A stretch of DNA of 64,000 nucleotides from Syncephalis fuscata (lineage: Eukaryota; Zoopagomycota; Zoopagomycetes; Zoopagales; Piptocephalidaceae), in NCBI GenBank assembly GCA_025786725.1, contig JAHLTZ010000039.1, forward strand, positions 62,001-126,000, given 5' to 3'. The notes below the pieces were generated by a model, which saw nothing but the letters and a program-made list of their open reading frames with translations, made no database searches and had not been told where the DNA came from. The stretch's first letter is position 1. The number at the start of each line of letters is the position of its first letter. The position numbers and the translations under genes are program-made. Below are positions 1-11,131 of this stretch, one piece after another.

Positions 1-98
1 AAAAAGGTATGGGTTGAAAGTGAAATAGCTTCGCCTTTTTTGCCAGCACTTGCGTCTTTTATTGAATTACTTACCAATCTACTAGTATTGCCAATAAT

Positions 99-940
99 AT
101 GCTGCGTGGTGTCTTTATCCTATTTGAGGGAGGGGATCGAGCTGGTAAATCAACTCAATGTCGTCGTCTAGTAGATCATTTGAATGCCAATGGCATAGTG
201 GCGCAGCATAGACGTTTCCCAGGTCGGTCTTTGTGGTTGGCATGGCCACTCATGCTACCTAGCAATTAGACAGAATACTAATTCCTTTACTATGAATAGA
301 TAGAACGACAACGATTGGTAAAATGATTGATGCCTACCTTGCGGGCAGTACACAGCTTGATGATCGGGCTATCCATTTGCTATTTTCGGCCAATCGATGG
401 GAGGCAGTGTAAGTAGAAACGGCGATAGCTAGAAACGGTATTTAATACCAATTTAATTAGAGCAAATATGAAAGCGGATTTGCAAAAGGGCATTACATTG
501 GTTGTAGATCGATATGCTTATTCAGGTGTAGCATTCTCAGCTGCTAAGGTAATAAGGCAATAATTGTAATCATTAAGTGTACTTATAAACACTATTTATT
601 ACCATAGGGCCTATCTTTATCGTGGTGTAAACAACCGGATGTTGGATTATTACGACCAGATCTTGTTTGTTTACTTGATATGCCGGTTGAAAAGGCGGCT
701 CTTCGAGGTGATTTTGGCCAAGAGCGCTATGAACGAGTAGAGTTGCAAGAGCGTGTTCGTACTTATTTCAGTCAGCTACGCGAGCCTAGCTGGCTTGTAC
801 TTAATGCAACAGAGAGTATTGAGTCGTTGCATGAAACAATAGTAGAACATGCAATGAAAACACAAGCCGTTTGTAAAAATATGCCAATTTACGAAGATTT
901 ATGGCAAACAGAAGAGCATGACGCAGATAAAGTAAAATAA
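99..940 (+). CDS. Thymidylate kinase (dTMP kinase), four exons
   Basis: Phosphorylates dTMP to dTDP with ATP, the last committed step of dTTP synthesis. Four exons join in phase: 99-222, 300-408, 461-548 and 608-940, giving about 217 residues, the usual family length. Exon 1 carries the Walker A loop ([11 protein letters not shown]) and ends in the RFPDR motif that contacts the dTMP phosphate, completed across the first intron. Exon 3 holds the [15 protein letters not shown] signature. Exon 4 holds the LID-like segment [10 protein letters not shown]. The ATG at 99 is chosen because the P-loop follows directly, as in eukaryotic homologues. Introns are 77, 52 and 59 bp. The stop is only 12 bp from the stop of the convergent downstream gene, so the 3' UTRs must overlap. 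Family assignment is firm; exon borders were read by eye. Confidence 0.93.
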
Positions 941-952
941 ATATGTTATTTA

Positions 953-2225
953 TTATTGATTATACTTAGGCAATATGGTTGTTAATAGATTGTCAACAAC
1001 TTGTGGAAATGATGTAAATACACCATTTAATGGCACTTGTGTCTTATTTTCATCCCCTGGTTGATATTTGCCAGTCATGACTGTATAATCATTACATTAA
1101 TGTGATAACAAGCAATTTGAAACCATTACTTACCAAGATAGCGACGAAGCTGCAGTTCAATGGCACCACCTAAATATAAAAACGGATAAGTAGTTACAGC
1201 AATTGTCATAATTAACACTGAAATGCAAACCTCCAAGATCTTGTTCAACATCATCACCAATAATGGCCACAGGTGGATATGTAGATGCACTTGGTAATCC
1301 CCTATGCATTTGTTATTACTATTAATGCTTTGCTATTTACAATTTTACTTACATATCATGAAGAGCCATTTCAAAGAATGTTCTTTCAGGCTAATATAAA
1401 GTGATAGTTGGATATTTAATAAATCAATAAAAACAACACTGCTATCTACCTTGCCAATGACCGTTGCTTTAACATTGGTAGCATACTCTAGTGCAGCTAC
1501 AAATGGGCCAGGTCCTAATGCTAAATTTGATTCGGTTGCGTAATAGCGCGCTTTGTGTATAGCAAATAGTGGACAACCTTGTTGTATTAAATGAAATGCC
1601 TTATTTAACTAAACACAATTAATTAGTTAACTAAATGCCATTGACCAATACTATATGGGTCGTTACTTTGTTATAATGAAATTGACTAGGTGCTAAACCA
1701 ACTAGAACAGCATCCTTTGGCTGTCGATCATCATGGGGAATTGAAGTAGCGGCCTCTTCTTCAAGCAAAGTAAGCGGGCTAATCAATAATAAAATTAATC
1801 GATTATGGGTAGATTAATAAATAGGTTTGTTGTTTGTAAGTCTTACTTGAGCTTTTGCGTACGCATAAGAGCCGCAGCTGCATTCAATGATGTAAATACC
1901 TATAAATATTAGTATAAATATTGCATCGTGTCATTTAACTTAAAGCCACAAATAATCGCTTTTTATTAAATGCTACCTCGTGCGGTGCAACTGTAAAGCC
2001 AAGTCGTTGCAATCGTTGAACTAGACTCGTTGCCGATTCCTTGGTTGTATTTGTACAGAAGCGAAACTAAAAAGTTGTTATTTAAAAACTGCAGAATGAG
2101 ATTGCAATACTATATACCGGTATACCGGAAGCCCTTAGCCGTTCTACCGCTTCAATAGCACCGGCGATAGCGTGGTCGCCGACATGAAGTGTACCGCTAA
2201 GATCAATAAGCAAACCGTGCAACAT
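953..2225 (-). CDS. HAD-superfamily phosphatase, HDHD2/LHPP-like
   Basis: Read on the minus strand from ATG at 2225. The protein opens with [13 protein letters not shown], the HAD motif I in the form typical of HDHD2, and continues with [11 protein letters not shown] (motif II region). Then come the cap region [20 protein letters not shown], the motif III lysine region [10 protein letters not shown], and [12 protein letters not shown] (motif IV, the Mg-binding acidic pair). The C-terminus reads [11 protein letters not shown] followed by a short helix. About seven introns of 45-90 bp interrupt it. Known family members are cytosolic phosphatases of poorly defined substrate; LHPP acts on pyrophosphate or phosphohistidine, but the DLSGT form is closer to HDHD2. 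Convergent with the thymidylate kinase gene. Exon borders in the middle were read by eye and some may be off by a few bases. Confidence 0.85.
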
Positions 2226-4748
2226 AGAAGAAAAAGCTGAAGCGAAATTGTGGTGTAAGTTACAAGATGGTGTGCATACGTCACTTGCTCATTTGGTTTG
2301 TATTACCATCATCGCTATCATAAATTTATTACCATTATTAATATTCGTTTATATCATTTTCATTGATATTATTGCATATTTTATTAAGCACACGCTATTA
2401 AATGCGGCTTGAAATGGAACAAATATATCGTTGAAAGTCTTTTAGCAGATGAAACGCGATTGGCATTGCTGTTAATATCGCTACAATTGACTAAATCATG
2501 TAAATAAGCAAAGTTTTAAATTAAATGATTGCATTTATTGTGATTAACTTTTATTATTCAACAATATTATAAATACACAATACTGTTATTCAAATAATAA
2601 TAAAAATGGCCTTTTATAGTCCAATTCATTTTAGCTTATTATCAGGATTTATACAATTACAACTTTTGTTATAAACATGCTAATTTGAGCTATTGTTATA
2701 AGTTAAAGCCATTTGATAATAATATTTTTTATAAATTGATATTAAAATATCTAATTAAGCTAATATTTTTATTTATTTTCCTTCTTTGGTTGCTTGGTTA
2801 AAGTTACATCATTTTATTACTGGTGTTGTAGCAATGCCATTCTTTTTATTGCGTCAAAAACATACCAAGTTTGTAATAAGAAATAATAGCATTTGTTAAA
2901 TTATTACAATTGTTAGTATGTGTTAAGCAATTAAATATGTGCTTAGTACTTTTACTTGTACATCTTTTGATTTTATATTTGAGAATGTAGCAACACCGTT
3001 TATAATTGCCAACAAGTCTAAACTCGCCATTGGCAATCCTTAGTTCTTCAATACTGGTAAACATAGCCCCTTCAAATAGGCTGTTAAGCATTAAATGTGA
3101 TTGAAAGATACAGTTAGACTATTGCAGCTACTTATGACACACTGTGACGACTAGCAACTTAATGGCTATCGTCTTGTTTACGCTTACTTCTAGCATATAA
3201 GTGTTAGTGACCACTAGTCAATTGCTTTCCTTAGTATAGCATGAACCTGATGCTATTATAAAATAACCAATAAATGGCTTTCCTTTTAATTATCAATACT
3301 ACAGTTAAGCTTTTAACAGCTAAATAGCACCTGTAACCAAAGCAGAGAAAAGAATATATAACCAAAGATATAGATATGTTTATTATAATTTCAACAAAGC
3401 TAGTATTTTATAGTAAACATTATTGTTAATGGAATTTGAGCCTTGTTCATATAGTTGCTCATATGTCAGTAAACAACAGGTATTTACTGGTTATGTCCTT
3501 GGATAGCTGTTTTTTATGATTGTTAGCATTACTATTTAGTGTATTGTTGTTGTGGCTATTCACATGTTATCGTTAGTATGTTGTTCGATTACATGGTAGA
3601 CATCATAGATCAATCGCATGGTAGATAGTTACGTAATAATGATACCGTAATTCAATACCGTAACAACACAACACAGTAATAAAATATATGAATAAAATAT
3701 ATTGAAAGTAAACTAAAGCCTTTACTAATAATTTAATAATTTAATAATTTAAATTTTATTCAAAATTTAGAAATGGCGTATTTTCAAAATTCCCTTTAGA
3801 TTTAATGCACTTATCAAGTTTTGATGTTTCAGTCTTGTTTTATTATGGTTAACCATAGTTTGTTATAAATGTGCGTGTTAAAATTGTCAATAATCTAAAA
3901 TAATTACTCTTACCATTGTCATATAACTAATTTGTACATCAAATGACCACCAATTGATGTGTCGTATATTGCTGCTGTACATTCAAAGCCGATTATATCT
4001 GAAATGCTTAGTAGATAGTTTCTAATGTCTTTACATTAACATCAAACAATTAGTTAGCAACAATAATATATGTAGTAACATTTGATTGTACAATGTTCAA
4101 ATAAACTGTTTATTCCTGTAAGTAAATATTAATGCCAAATTGAATCTATATGCAAAACAATCTATCTATCTTTATAGTTTTGAAAGTTTGTAAATAGCTT
4201 ATACACAATAATAAATATTTGTAAAGAAATACAAGTTTACTGCGTCAGTTTTGCTATTGTACTAGTGGTGGGTATTCTTTGAAGTCCACAAAGATATTGG
4301 AAATTGGATTTATTGGTTAAGGCAACATCAGAGGCGTAGCAGTTCATTATCGTTGTTTCTGGATAATTGACAACTATAGACTACACCGCATGAGCAAGAA
4401 TTGTAATGACAAAATAGAATTTACTATATAAATCCTTACTGCATGTATAGATAGAAAACAGGTTAAAGCAAGTAACTAGGCTGCATACTATCACGCCATC
4501 GATATATTGATAAATTCGTGTTTCAAACTACCATATGCATTCACTTTAACTGGTTTGCATCACACATCAATGGACTATACCATTGAGTACATTCTTTGAT
4601 TCTTTAGAATAAACATCAACTTAAATAGCCACACAATACGCACAACTAGTCAGTGGTAGCATCATCACACTCTACTTTTTGAAAAGTATCGCTATCATCT
4701 ATTTTATACCAACCACACTCTATCGTTCATTCCCACTGTTTGTTTTAA
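2226..4748. other. AT-rich intergenic region
   Basis: Very AT-rich sequence with short simple repeats (for example the repeated taattt units around 3726-3760). Apart from the MULE relic at 2846-3091 I find no supported gene. The last ~130 bp before 4749 are richer in C and CA runs, resembling the presumed promoter/5' UTR stretches just upstream of other genes in this window, and probably belong to the gene that follows. Confidence 0.5.
2846..3091 (-). mobile_element. MULE transposase relic (N-terminal part, internally deleted)
   Basis: An 81-codon minus-strand reading frame resembles two parts of the MULE transposase found twice further on. Its start (SIEELRIANGEFRLVGNYKR) parallels the element's N-terminal SIKKLRAAIDKFKLVNSCNF, and its end (NNCNNLTNAIISYYK) parallels NNCNSLIDAIISYYK. 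The intervening zinc-finger-like segment is missing, so this is an internally deleted, diverged copy. No DDE catalytic region is present and no clear terminal repeats were seen. Confidence 0.65.
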
Positions 4749-6973
4749 CAAATCAATATCACCGTAAAGCTTTCTATTGCCGTCATCTGCATCATCGTTG
4801 TAGCTTTGGTTGCCACTACCGCCATGGTAGATGCTATGCCAACTCGAGTTCGTCGTGGTATGTTTTGGTCATAACAACTATGCGAATTGACTTGATAACT
4901 AACATTGTACTCCCAATGATGACATCAGACGGTAAGGCTTAAGTATGTATTATTGTCCTAGTACTTACTGTACCATATCGTAAACACCATGAACACTATG
5001 AAAACACGCAAACAGCCAGCACGTTTAGCATAGAACAATAGATTAAATCTCTTTATAATATTAACATCTTTAATTTACATTAACAGGAGGTAAATCACAA
5101 CGACAACAATTAATTAAATGGCTGACTATATATTGTGTATTATCAACTAACATTATTAGCTGGTAAGTGAAACTGTATATTGATTAACTGTAAATTAAAC
5201 ATATATGTCATGGAATATTTGTGTTTAACAAATTGTATTAACAGATCGTAAGTGATATTGCATATTGCTTAACTATACACTAAGGATATGCTGTGTGCTG
5301 TTTGCATTTAATAAACCGTACTAATAGCTGGTGACATTTTGTATTGATTAATATACACCAAATATATTCTTTTATATGCGTGTTCAACAACTTGTATTAA
5401 TAGATAGTAAGTGATGTTTGTGTACTACTTAACTATGCATTAAACCGTGTGTTTAATAAATTGCATTAATAGAAAGTAATGCCATTGTATATTAATTGAC
5501 AACTCATAAACATACATGTATTCTGTTTATATTTAATTGAGTTGTATTATAAGATGGTAAGACATTGTGTGCTGATTATCTACATACTAAACATATGCGT
5601 TTGATGTTACGTGTACCTAATATATTATTAATAGGCTGTAGGTAAAGGTTTACTTAATTAACTATACACTAAGCATATGCTATGCATTATTTGTATTTAA
5701 TGACTTGGATTAATAGCTGCTAAGTGGAATCTTATAGTTAACTGTACACTAAACATATACCACGTACTATGTATGTTTCTACATTTGTGTTTAATAGAAA
5801 GTAAGTGCCATTGTGTATTAGTTGGATAGACACTAAACTTATGTTATACATTTGGTGTTTAACAACTTGCACCAATAGCTCGTAAGTGCCATTGTATACT
5901 AGTTCACTAGACATTAAATATGCATCATGCTACATACATGTCTAATAGCTTGCATTATAGCCAGTAAGTGGCACCCTATGTTGATTGGTTATATATTAAT
6001 TATACACTATGCACCGTGTATATTTGACAATCTGTATTAATAGTCAGTAAGTGAGCTTATATTGCAGTCAGCCATAAACTAATTACACGTACTATGCAAT
6101 GTTTATATTTGAGCATTGTATTAATAGGCCGTAAGTGGTGTTTTATACAAATCAACTATCTGTTAAGCATATGTAATGCACCATTTATTCTCACAATTTG
6201 CATTAGTAGCGGGTAAGTGGCACTATCTATTAGTAACTACATATTAATAATATATTATATAATTTCTTGCTTGATAACATGTGTTAACAGGACGTAAGTA
6301 ATATTTTATGGTATTTAATTATACACTAAACCTATATTATTATACATATATGTCTTATAACTTGTCTTGACAGCTGGTAGGTGATATTTTAGATCGATTA
6401 ACTACAAACTAAGCATATGTCATGTGTGCTGTATGCTTGACAACTTGTATTAATAAAAAGTAAGTGGCATAGTATACTGACTGACTATCTATTAAAATCT
6501 GGTATGCACCATGTGGATTAATAACCTGTATTGATAGGACGTAAACGCCATTATATATTAATAACTAGACACTGGATCCGTATCGTGATATATGTATACT
6601 AACATGTATTATAGTCAGTAAGAAATACTTGTAAATTGATTAACTATAAATTAAACACATGCCATGTATTCTGTACGTGCAATAACTTGAATAATAGGCA
6701 GTAAGTGAGACTGTATAATAATTAACTATACACTAAACATCTATTATGCATTATGCGTGTGTTCAATAACTTGCATTAGTAGGTCGTAAGTAACACTATG
6801 TATTAGTTAACTATACACTAAATATATGCTATACAATGCTTGTGTTTAATAGCTCATAACATGTAAGTGAAATTATATATTATTGAGTTGTAGGCTAGCG
6901 CTATGGCATGTACTATGTTTATTTATACTATAGGATAACCAGTACATGCAAGACATTAGCATTCGTAGTGTAA
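4749..6973 (+). CDS. Candidate secreted-peptide gene with ~24 three-base micro-exons (hypothesis)
   Basis: Exon 1 (open from 4749 to 4857) encodes KLSIAVICIIVVALVATTA then MVDAMPTRVRR: a hydrophobic signal-peptide core followed by an RVRR kexin/furin-type site. It ends at a GTATGT donor in phase 1. The intron 4858-4928 has a clear CTAAC branch site and CAG acceptor. From there a series of three-base segments, each bounded by AG before and GT after, runs to 6785. A ten-base exon (6853-6862) and a terminal exon (6934-6973, stop TAA) follow. Read in the phase set by exon 1, the triplets contain no stop; the product starts DARADPDKNG and ends TCKTLAFVV. The third possible phase has several stops. 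Problems: no ATG lies in frame between the upstream stop (4746) and the hydrophobic segment; triplet 5016 lacks a GT donor, 5717 lacks a GT donor and 6457 lacks an AG acceptor. Skipping any triplet keeps the frame. Function unknown. Confidence 0.45.
4858..6933 (+). repeat. Tandem array of ~82-bp intron-like units with AG-NNN-GT junctions
   Basis: About 25 diverged units. Donor-like GTAAGT motifs occur at 4932, 5090, 5163, 5248, 5331, 5407, 5476, 5557, 5638, 5811, 5882, 5964, 6047, 6131, 6213, 6294, 6377, 6460, 6541, 6618, 6701, 6786 and 6863, with degenerate ones at 5019 and 5720. Each is preceded by exactly three bases and then by an ATTAATAG-like acceptor. Spacing is 69-92 bp, mostly 81-84. 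A mid-unit TTAACTATACACTAAAC-like segment resembles a branch site. The triplets are acg, cca, gag, ctg, atc, ctg, ata, aaa, atg, gct, ctg, aaa, ctc, cca, tca, gcc, cgg, gac, ctg, aaa, gac, tca, gca, gtc: 38 of 72 bases are G or C, against strongly AT-rich spacers. 21 of 24 have both AG and GT intact. Confidence 0.9.
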
Positions 6974-7276
6974 TTGGAATGCCAGTCTATACACTTTAAG
7001 TATACACTGGTAACAACCAAGATTTTCAAGCAATTATCCTCCAGTCCATTTATATATCAACTACTAATAAATGCACCAATTTATTCAATTTTAATCAAAT
7101 TATTATACATATATATGTATTACTTGCATCCAGAATACTGTTTTATAATGATTATTTGTAATAAAATATAAACTTATAACAGATAAATAAAACTACAACA
7201 TTATAAATTAACTACGCACTAAATAGCATATCGTTCATGTTATGTACTAACTATACGGAATGACTGTTTATTCTCT
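6974..7276. other. AT-rich intergenic spacer
   Basis: About 300 bp between the end of the array-associated terminal exon and the stop of the minus-strand F-BAR gene. It presumably contains both 3' UTRs. No gene or repeat unit is visible here. Confidence 0.4.
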
Positions 7277-9504
7277 TTAGAAAATTAAGGGCTCGATAAA
7301 ATTGGATGGAAATTGACCACGCCGTATTCCATTGTTACTTTCAATCTCGCCTTCCCACCAGCCGTCTAACTGAGTTGTTATTACGCGAATAATCTCTCCT
7401 TCCTTAAATGACATTTCTTCTTCCATAGTGGCATCGTAGTCGTATATAGCTCTTACTACAATGATATAAATAGTTAATTACATTGCCAGCGCTATTTATT
7501 ATGTAAGCTTACCTAGAAATCCTTCTTTTTCTGTGCCGCCAGTTGCTGATGGAGCACCAGAGGTTTGACCGCCCATTGGAGGTTGCATTGTTGATGCGCC
7601 CGATGGTATTGTTGCTGTCAATGTTGCTGCTGCTGCTGTTGCTGCTGCTGCTGGTGGTGGTGGTGCTGGTGCCATTGATGGATTTGATGGTGCATTGGCA
7701 TAAACCTCAGGTTGTTTACCTGATTCAGGTGACGTTTGTTGTACCTATTCAAAGTTTAATAAAGTAAAGTAAAAGTAATTAGTACTCACTGTAGTATTGG
7801 TGGCGGGTATAGCAGGATTGGGTGCCTGATGTGGATAGCCTGCTGGTGTAGCAGCTATACCAGCAGGTGTGTTTTGTGATATTGGTCGTTGTTGCTGTTG
7901 CTGTGGTGGTGGTGGAGGGTAAGTCTGCCCTTGAGGTGGATGAGCATTATTGTATACTTGCTCCTCAGGTCGATTAATTTGTCCATGATTATAGTCACCG
8001 CCAGGTGCAGACATAGAATTGTGAGGATGTGATGGTGTGGTATTTGGATAATTATATCCCATAGCTGTTGGTGGTGCACTCACTGGTGGTATCTTTACAA
8101 AGTAATTAGTACAGTTCAATTTTAACGACTAAAGCTTACTAAATGAGTAATTAGTATTAGCAGCTAATTTATTCAATTCAATCATTTGACTTACCCGCAT
8201 TAATCCCTTTAAGCTCAACAAATGTTGCAATATCATGGTCAATATCGCATTGTTCCAAAGACTGACGAACCCGTTCAAATGACTAGATATTACATTTGCA
8301 ACTATTAGACAATTTATTAAACACCATATCGGTCACATTACCTCATCGTCGGTCACACATACACCGGCAAAGATGTTTGCGTAATTCCAGAATATATTTC
8401 GTAAAAATTCAATTCGCTCCTCTTCCATGATTTGGAATTTCTATTCATTATTGTAATATTAATAATAATACACACATCATTTACTAACGCTCTTACATCG
8501 CATGCTTGTCGCCAGTCATTGTCAAAACGTTGAGTAACAGACTGTAGTTTCTCGCATGCCTCCTGATACTCTAATTCTATAATACCGTATAATAAATAGA
8601 TTGTAAGTTATGTCATTTCGTATTATATACTATAACCAACCTGGATTCCGTCCTGAACTATTGCCCTGACCAATCATGTTTAATTTGCTCATCATCTAAT
8701 TTCGCGGTTTGTAGGCATTCATACTATAGATATGCTACTTACCCCTGACGAACGCTGAGGTGCCATGCCATTGGCCCGCATATACTCTGCTTCGTAGCGT
8801 TCTTTGGCCTAATAACACAATATCCATGGTAATATTAGCTAACCATCCTCTATTTAAAGTACTTCATTTACCTTATGCATAGAAGCTGTATGGAGTGCTT
8901 TAGTTCGCATACTACGCTCGATAACTGCTGTGTGCTGTATCATTGCTTACAAATGAGCCCATGCCGTTCTACAACATTCTAATTGACCTACACTTTTACG
9001 CTGTTCCTTTTGTGTGGCCAAAAACGCAATAGTCGTTTGTTCTAGCTCACTGCGAATCAACGCGGCCAATTCCAAGTGAGAACGGCCGACAAATTCCATT
9101 TCATTTCTAATACTTCCTAACGAACTTTGCACAGTTCTATTATACATCTATTAGCTAAATTTGACTAGCTGTATTATCCACTGCTTGCCCTGTTTCCTCC
9201 CGTCCAAGTGATGCCTTGGAAAGTTTAAGTAGTTTTTTACCATACTCTTCCTCAATACTGGCTCTATTTCCCTGCATCAGTAATTGTTCAACGCCCTTGG
9301 TCCAAGCCTTACCGCTGAGCAAACATATTCTGTACCTGGACCACTGTCTGTTTTGCTTGGCGCAATTTATTCATTAAAATCTCTACACCCTGGTCATCCT
9401 TGTCCTATGGTCGTACAGCAGGTGGTTAGAACGCGTGTGCATCATTCGGTATAGCCACTCACGTAGAAGGCCGTGGCGAACGAAGCCGAAGACACCACCG
9501 ACAT
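7277..9504 (-). CDS. F-BAR and SH3 domain protein (PCH family, PSTPIP/Cdc15/Hof1-like)
   Basis: Members bind and bend membranes and link them to actin, often at the cytokinetic ring or endocytic sites. Read from ATG at 9504 (MSVVSSASFATAFY). The F-BAR domain follows: DKDDQGVEILMNKLRQAKQT, AWTKGVEQLLMQGNRASIEE, EEYGKKLLKLSKASLG, then LGSIRNEMEFVGRSHLELAA and MEEERIEFLRNIFWNYANIF. A Pro/Gln/Ala-rich low-complexity linker (about 7560-8110, with polyglutamine and polyproline) leads to a C-terminal SH3 domain (AIYDYDATMEEEMSFKEGE, WWEGEI, FPSNFIEPL). Around ten short introns interrupt it. The order F-BAR, disordered linker, SH3 is the classic PCH layout; which subfamily it belongs to cannot be decided by eye. 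Transcribed divergently from the capping-enzyme gene, with 1.6 kb between starts. Confidence 0.87.
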
Positions 9505-11131
9505 GTTGGTAGCACTAGCACGTGTCTATTGAGCGAATGAAAGCTTAAGTGGACAAGTATAGAGCAAGGATGCCGCCTAGATGACTTACAAACAAGTAAA
9601 ATGATAGAACGAAATACACACGACTTGCTTGTAACAAATAGGCAAACAGCAGTACTGAAAAGTTAGTTGGTTTAATCAAAGGGCTACAATGGCGTGCGGT
9701 GTAAAGCACTAGACGAGAAAGTGAACGAGAAAGGGACCGAAAAATTGAGAATTAGAACAAGGCTTGAAAACGTCCAAATGCGAGTGAGTGGATTACCTCA
9801 AAGCACAGCATGCAAGGAAGCTACACGTAAACGACCAAATAGAGTGCTACTGTAGTTGTCACACGTACATACGATGGATCGGCACACAAACGTCATTTTA
9901 CAGCTTTTATTTATACGATAATAAAATGGCCGTCTATTTGTTATGCTTTTATTGCTATTTGTCTAGATATAAATAACTCGCAAATAAATAATACAAACCG
10001 TAATTTTTAGCATTTAAACTGCGTCATAGAACCTCGGCGGCAATAGCAACTCAGTACTTGTTAAACTCCGCTAACATTTAAAAATAGGTTTATTTTTATT
10101 CAATTAATATGAGTTGATATGCAAAACTCAGCATAACCAATAACTGTAATGAATACAGCAGTCTATTCTTTAAAGCGACATATTGTATTGCTATTCATTA
10201 ATAATGATAGCTACAAATGATAAGCTAAAGCTGTATTATTAATTGAAGAGCAAGGTTTTATTAGCACAGTTTAAATCATAAATATGCCTATTTATTGTAA
10301 TGGCCTTATGATTGAACTGTACTTTGACTCCTATATTTTGAGTCACTAAAGTAAAATTTATTCCAATCAGAGTCATGCTGTTATGCATAACATAATTATA
10401 TTACTTTCTATTAAAATGCTGTTAATAAATTGATTTAGATAAAAGAATGTAACATACTAGTTGATTTCATTGAAACATTTGAGGCTGATTATTGTTGTTG
10501 TTGGCTATGTGTAGAAAGGTTGATCAAATATTAATAGAAGCCATTGATTGCAATTCCATATCGTTCTGCAGTCGTTGCATCTACGTACAGCATGGATTAT
10601 TGCATCTGAATAATCTTTTCTATTTTCTAATATTGTACTATTGTATTTTGAACATATTTGTAATGTAAGATCAATATTAAAGCAATAATAAAGATAACTA
10701 ATTAATTACATTATTGTATTGATAACTAAACATGAATCAATCAATGTTGGATGCAATATTATACATGTTATAGTAATGGATGAGTGCTTAATTGTATTTA
10801 AAAGTGTTATTACTACAGCCCATTAATCCACAACGTAAATAACACAAATATAATGTACAATCTATTAAACAAATAACTATTTATGTTAATGAAAGGATAA
10901 AGGACAAGGCATGATATGCAATGATAATCTTATTATCAACGGAAGCTAGGATGTGTCAGACTCTGCTTATTACAATGTTTGGCGGTCAATTCTTTATCTA
11001 TTTTACACCTTTCCTTTCTACTTCTTGTAGTGTGCGGACATATACAAGTAAACCAGCTTATACTTTGGCTTTCTTGCTCTACTACCACCAACCACTGTTT
11101 GTGTCATCTGATTGTCCGCATTACTGACAGT
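9505..11131. other. Intergenic region between divergent genes
   Basis: Shared upstream region of the F-BAR gene (-) and capping-enzyme gene (+). No supported gene. A dispersed repeat occupies roughly 10320-10800; the rest is unremarkable AT-rich sequence. Confidence 0.5.
10320..10800. repeat. Dispersed repeat, second copy near 50.4-50.9 kb
   Basis: Extended similarity in the same orientation to 50380-50930: both contain a TTTTGAGTC start, then CATAATTATAT, TTAATAAATTGATTTA, TGTAACATAC and a GTTGTTGTTGGC/GTTGCTGTTGGC block in the same order. The copy at 50 kb has an internal insertion of about 75 bp. No coding potential or terminal repeats seen; identity of the element is unknown. Confidence 0.75.

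Noticed and set aside
4679-4942. 87-codon open frame overlapping the signal-peptide exon
   Set aside because: It begins with TTG, has a biased low-information composition and runs through a clear splice donor and branch site. The overlapping +1 frame with a signal-peptide core is the better reading.
4858-6933. CRISPR array or ordinary minisatellite
   Set aside because: The conserved parts are splice-like motifs rather than a fixed repeat, variable parts are three bases, and the host is an intron-rich eukaryote. A plain minisatellite does not explain the constant 3-base gap with drifting unit length.
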